Shown: piece by piece, positions 61,513 through 64,000 of the stretch
How positions within the stretch are numbered: the stretch's first letter is position 1
Layout: each line of letters starts with the position of its first letter
Assembly: GCF_017254915.1 (NCBI RefSeq)
Contig: NZ_JAFKCT010000004.1
Location: forward strand, 124,001 to 188,000
DNA from: Algoriphagus oliviformis
GTDB lineage: Bacteria; Bacteroidota; Bacteroidia; Cytophagales; Cyclobacteriaceae
Direction of reading: 5' to 3'
DNA length: 64,000 bases
Made by a program: the position numbers and the translations under genes
Notes under the pieces: generated by a model
Seen by the model: the letters and a program-made list of their open reading frames with translations, nothing else
What the model was told of the DNA's origin: nothing
Databases searched by the model: none

Positions 61513-64000
61513 ATGATCAACCTTTTACGCAAACACTCGCTGGCTGCGCTGGCGCTACTCGGCCTCTTGGCCTGCAAGTCCGAACCGGAGGACGACCCCA
61601 CCGTCAAACCGGAAGACAACCGCTTTACCAAAGTCGTCCTCACCGAGGGCATGGACGAACCTATGGAGATGACCTTTCTCCCGGGGGGAAAGATCCTCTT
61701 TGTGGAGAGAAAAGGCGGCGTCAAGATCCTCGACGAGGCCACCCGGGAAGTCACCCTGGTAGCCACCATCCCGGTCAACACTAAGTACACCAATAAAGAA
61801 GGCGTAGTTCGCGAGGCGGAAGAAGGGCTCATGGGCGTGATTGCCCACCCGGATTTTGAAAAAAACCACTGGGTGTACCTCTACTACGCCGATCCCTCCG
61901 ACGCGAAGCATGTGCTTGCCCGCTGGGAACTGAGGGGAAATGAACTCGTGGAGTCCACCAAAAAGATCGTCCTGGAAGTTCCCACCCAGCGCGAGGAATG
62001 CTGCCACACCGGCGGCGGGATGGTCTTTGACGCGGAGGGAAACCTCTATCTCACCGTGGGCAACAACACCGTCAATCCCCGTGAAGGCTCCTCCAACCTG
62101 GACGAACGACCCGGCATGGAAAACTCCGACGACCAGCGCGCACCCGGCAACACCAACGACCTTCGCGGCAAAATCCTCCGCATCCATCCCGAAGACGACG
62201 GGAGCTATACCATTCCGAAAGGAAACCTTTTTCCGGAAGGCACCGAAAAGACCCGACCCGAGATCTACACCATGGGTCACCGCAATCCTTGGAGGCCAAC
62301 GCTGGACAGCAAGACCGGCTACCTCTATTGGGGTGAAGTCGGGCCGGATGCCTCGGTGGACTCCATTTGGGGACCAAAAGGGTACGATGAATTCAATCAA
62401 GCCAAGGGCCCCGGCTTCTTCGGCTGGCCCTATTTCATCGGGGACAACTTCCCCTACAACCGGCACAACCACGCCGACAGCAGCTACGGCGCTCCCTATG
62501 ACCCAAGCAAGCCGGTCAACGAGTCGGTCAACAACACCGGCCTGAGGGAACTTCCAACCCCTGTCGTCCCCGCGATGATCTACTATCCCTATGGCAATTC
62601 GGAAGTTTTTCCTGAGCTGGGAGCCTCGGGTAGAAGTGCTACCGGCGGGCCGGTTTTCCGCAAGGCTGATTTCAAAACGGATGCTCCCTTCACTTTTCCT
62701 GCTTACTACGAAGGGAAATGGCTGATCGTGGACTTCATGCGGGGCTGGATTTTCGCAGTCTCTATGGATGAAAATGGTGACTACCAAAGCATGGAGCGTG
62801 TCCTGCCCAATGAAACTTTCAGCTCGGCCATCGATATGGACTTTGGCCCAGACGGGGCGCTCTACATCCTGGAGTACGGCTCGGCTTGGTTCCGAGGCAA
62901 TGCAAACTCCCGACTGATCAAGATCGAATACAACAAAGGCAACCGCAAGCCGAACGTGAGCGCCAGCGCGGATAAACGCTCCGGTTCGGTTCCGCTGACT
63001 GTCGTTTTCAGCTCAGAAGGAACCAACGACTACGACGACTATGATCAGGGAAAACTGGCTTACTCCTGGAAGATCAGCAACGGAGCAGGTTTTGACCAAA
63101 CACTGACCGAAGCCAACCCCAGCTTTACCTTCTCCGATCCCGGCACCTACCAGGTCGTCCTGACCGTGACCGATACCAAAGGAGAGACCAACAGCAGCGC
63201 AATGGAAATCGTCGCTGGAAACGAGCCTCCTTCCGTGATGATCGACTTTGGAGGCGCCAATAAATCCTTCTGGTTTGGGGATAAAGAGCTGCCCTACTCC
63301 ATTAGCGTGAGTGACAAGGAAGACGGCAGTACAACCGATGGCAAGATCAAAGCCGAAGAGGTAGCGGTGACTTTTGACTATGTACCGGCAGGCTTTGACC
63401 CTATCGAGATTGCCTCCAAGCAAAGCGGTGTGGAAAACGCAGCCATCCTCAATCTGGGCAAAAACCTCATCGAGGCCAGTGACTGCAAGTCCTGCCACCA
63501 ATACAGCGAAAAATCCATCGGCCCGAGCTATCAGGCAGTGGCCGAGAAGTATCCCAACACCGAGGCCAACACCAAGTACCTCATCGACAAAATCATCAAC
63601 GGCGGCGCGGGCGTCTGGGGCGAGCATGGCATGGCTGCGCACCCCTCGCTACCCGAAGCGGATGTCCGCAGGATGGTCGACTACATCCTCTCTATGGACG
63701 ACACCCAAGCCAACATCGCATCCCATCCACTTTCCGGAAAGGCCAGCGCAGTGATCCCTGAGGGAGAAAACGGCCAAGGCAGCTTTCTACTCCGCGCGTC
63801 CTATGCCGACAAAGGCGCCGGAGCCATCGGTTCGCTTTCCGGAGTGGACTACGTCGCCCTGCGCAATCCCTTTCTCGACCCGCAGCTGTCTGTGGACAGA
63901 AAAGGCGTACAGCTCCTCACTACGCCGAGCATCAGCTTCATGATGATCGGTGACGGTTCGCACATCGCCTTCAAAGGCATAGACCTGACTGGCGTGGAGC
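61513..64000 (+). CDS. Multidomain lipoprotein: PQQ-type sugar dehydrogenase, PKD domain, cytochrome c (cut by right edge)
   Basis: The frame is open from the ATG at 61513 to the end of the window, so at least 829 residues are present. A lipoprotein signal (LLGLLACKS, Cys near 20) is followed by a six-bladed glucose/sorbosone dehydrogenase domain (about 40-480). This has MEMTFLPGGKILFVERKGGVKIL, CCHTGGGMVFDAEGNLYLTVGNN, LRGKILRI and YTMGHRNPWRPTLD. A PKD domain follows (TVVFSSEGTNDYDDYDQGK to FSDPGTYQVVLTVTD), then a c-type cytochrome with CKSCH near 662 and a further beta domain. Relatives pass electrons from PQQ to the haem. The substrate is probably a sugar or polyol (inference). Confidence 0.9.
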   Translation, partial: MINLLRKHSLAALALLGLLACKSEPEDDPTVKPEDNRFTKVVLTEGMDEPMEMTFLPGGKILFVERKGGVKILDEATREVTLVATIPVNTKYTNKEGVVREAEEGLMGVIAHPDFEKNHWVYLYYADPSDAKHVLARWELRGNELVESTKKIVLEVPTQREECCHTGGGMVFDAEGNLYLTVGNNTVNPREGSSNLDERPGMENSDDQRAPGNTNDLRGKILRIHPEDDGSYTIPKGNLFPEGTEKTRPEIYTMGHRNPWRPTLDSKTGYLYWGEVGPDASVDSIWGPKGYDEFNQAKGPGFFGWPYFIGDNFPYNRHNHADSSYGAPYDPSKPVNESVNNTGLRELPTPVVPAMIYYPYGNSEVFPELGASGRSATGGPVFRKADFKTDAPFTFPAYYEGKWLIVDFMRGWIFAVSMDENGDYQSMERVLPNETFSSAIDMDFGPDGALYILEYGSAWFRGNANSRLIKIEYNKGNRKPNVSASADKRSGSVPLTVVFSSEGTNDYDDYDQGKLAYSWKISNGAGFDQTLTEANPSFTFSDPGTYQVVLTVTDTKGETNSSAMEIVAGNEPPSVMIDFGGANKSFWFGDKELPYSISVSDKEDGSTTDGKIKAEEVAVTFDYVPAGFDPIEIASKQSGVENAAILNLGKNLIEASDCKSCHQYSEKSIGPSYQAVAEKYPNTEANTKYLIDKIINGGAGVWGEHGMAAHPSLPEADVRRMVDYILSMDDTQANIASHPLSGKASAVIPEGENGQGSFLLRASYADKGAGAIGSLSGVDYVALRNPFLDPQLSVDRKGVQLLTTPSISFMMIGDGSHIAFKGIDLTGVE

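Noticed and set aside
1..64000. CRISPR arrays, tRNA or rRNA genes, phage attachment duplications, insertion sequences
   Set aside because: I looked for regularly spaced repeats, cloverleaf or conserved rRNA segments and transposase motifs and found none that I could support by reading alone.

Overview
The window reads as chromosomal DNA from a Bacteroidota bacterium, most likely a Cytophagales member close to Cyclobacteriaceae (inference). The evidence is a SusC/SusD pair, a protein with a type IX secretion (type B) C-terminal sorting domain next to a PorP/SprF protein, SprB repeats, a reg_prop/Y_Y_Y sensor, lipoproteins with short lipoboxes, haem_bd cytochromes, few Shine-Dalgarno sequences, and one good TAnnTTTG promoter element. 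No rRNA, tRNA or CRISPR array was recognised.

Region 1 (1-18543) is a same-strand defence-type island. It starts with the tail of a truncated protein, then a Fic AMP-transferase, a 1632-aa Eco57I/PglX/DrmMI-like N6-adenine methyltransferase, a three-gene cassette (GHKL ATPase, DUF4325 STAS-like protein, PIN nuclease), an AbiE-type toxin-antitoxin pair whose toxin gene carries a frameshift, a 2105-aa DEAD/DEAH helicase with a DUF1998 domain, and a UvrD-like helicase fused to an N-terminal RelE-like domain. It resembles DISARM and Druantia in parts but matches neither as a set. The GHKL-STAS-PIN cassette inside it is the best candidate here for an undescribed system. The methyltransferase has an abruptly AT-rich target-recognition segment, which suggests specificity swapping.

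Region 2 (18544-29202) is signalling and glycan uptake. A propeller sensor with a dimerisation/His segment but no ATPase domain overlaps a single-domain response regulator. Convergent to them is an exported endonuclease/exonuclease/phosphatase, followed upstream by the remnant of a SusD gene. A SusC-SusD operon then lies behind two tandem LacI-like palindromes and ends in a strong terminator.

Region 3 (29203-43182) holds an exported thermonuclease, a 1642-aa PKD/SprB-repeat surface protein coupled to a PorP/SprF gene, a START-like protein, a large FtsX-type permease, MscL, small lipoproteins and unknown proteins, and two overlapping haem_bd cytochrome genes.

Region 4 (43183-64000) is mostly housekeeping and accessory metabolism: alkaline phosphatase, a lipoprotein methyltransferase, an MmcQ/YjbR protein, an SMR exporter, a GH10 xylanase, a soluble kinase with about ten PAS and two GAF domains, DoxX-like and VOC proteins, PurN, a quinone-oxidoreductase-like dehydrogenase, a two-gene ThrE exporter, and a PQQ-type sugar dehydrogenase/PKD/cytochrome c lipoprotein cut by the right edge. 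Two copies of a roughly 130-160 bp element with inverted ends lie in intergenic DNA at 43307 and 55895. Two stretches of about 1.1 and 0.8 kb near 45.4-47.7 kb hold almost no genes.
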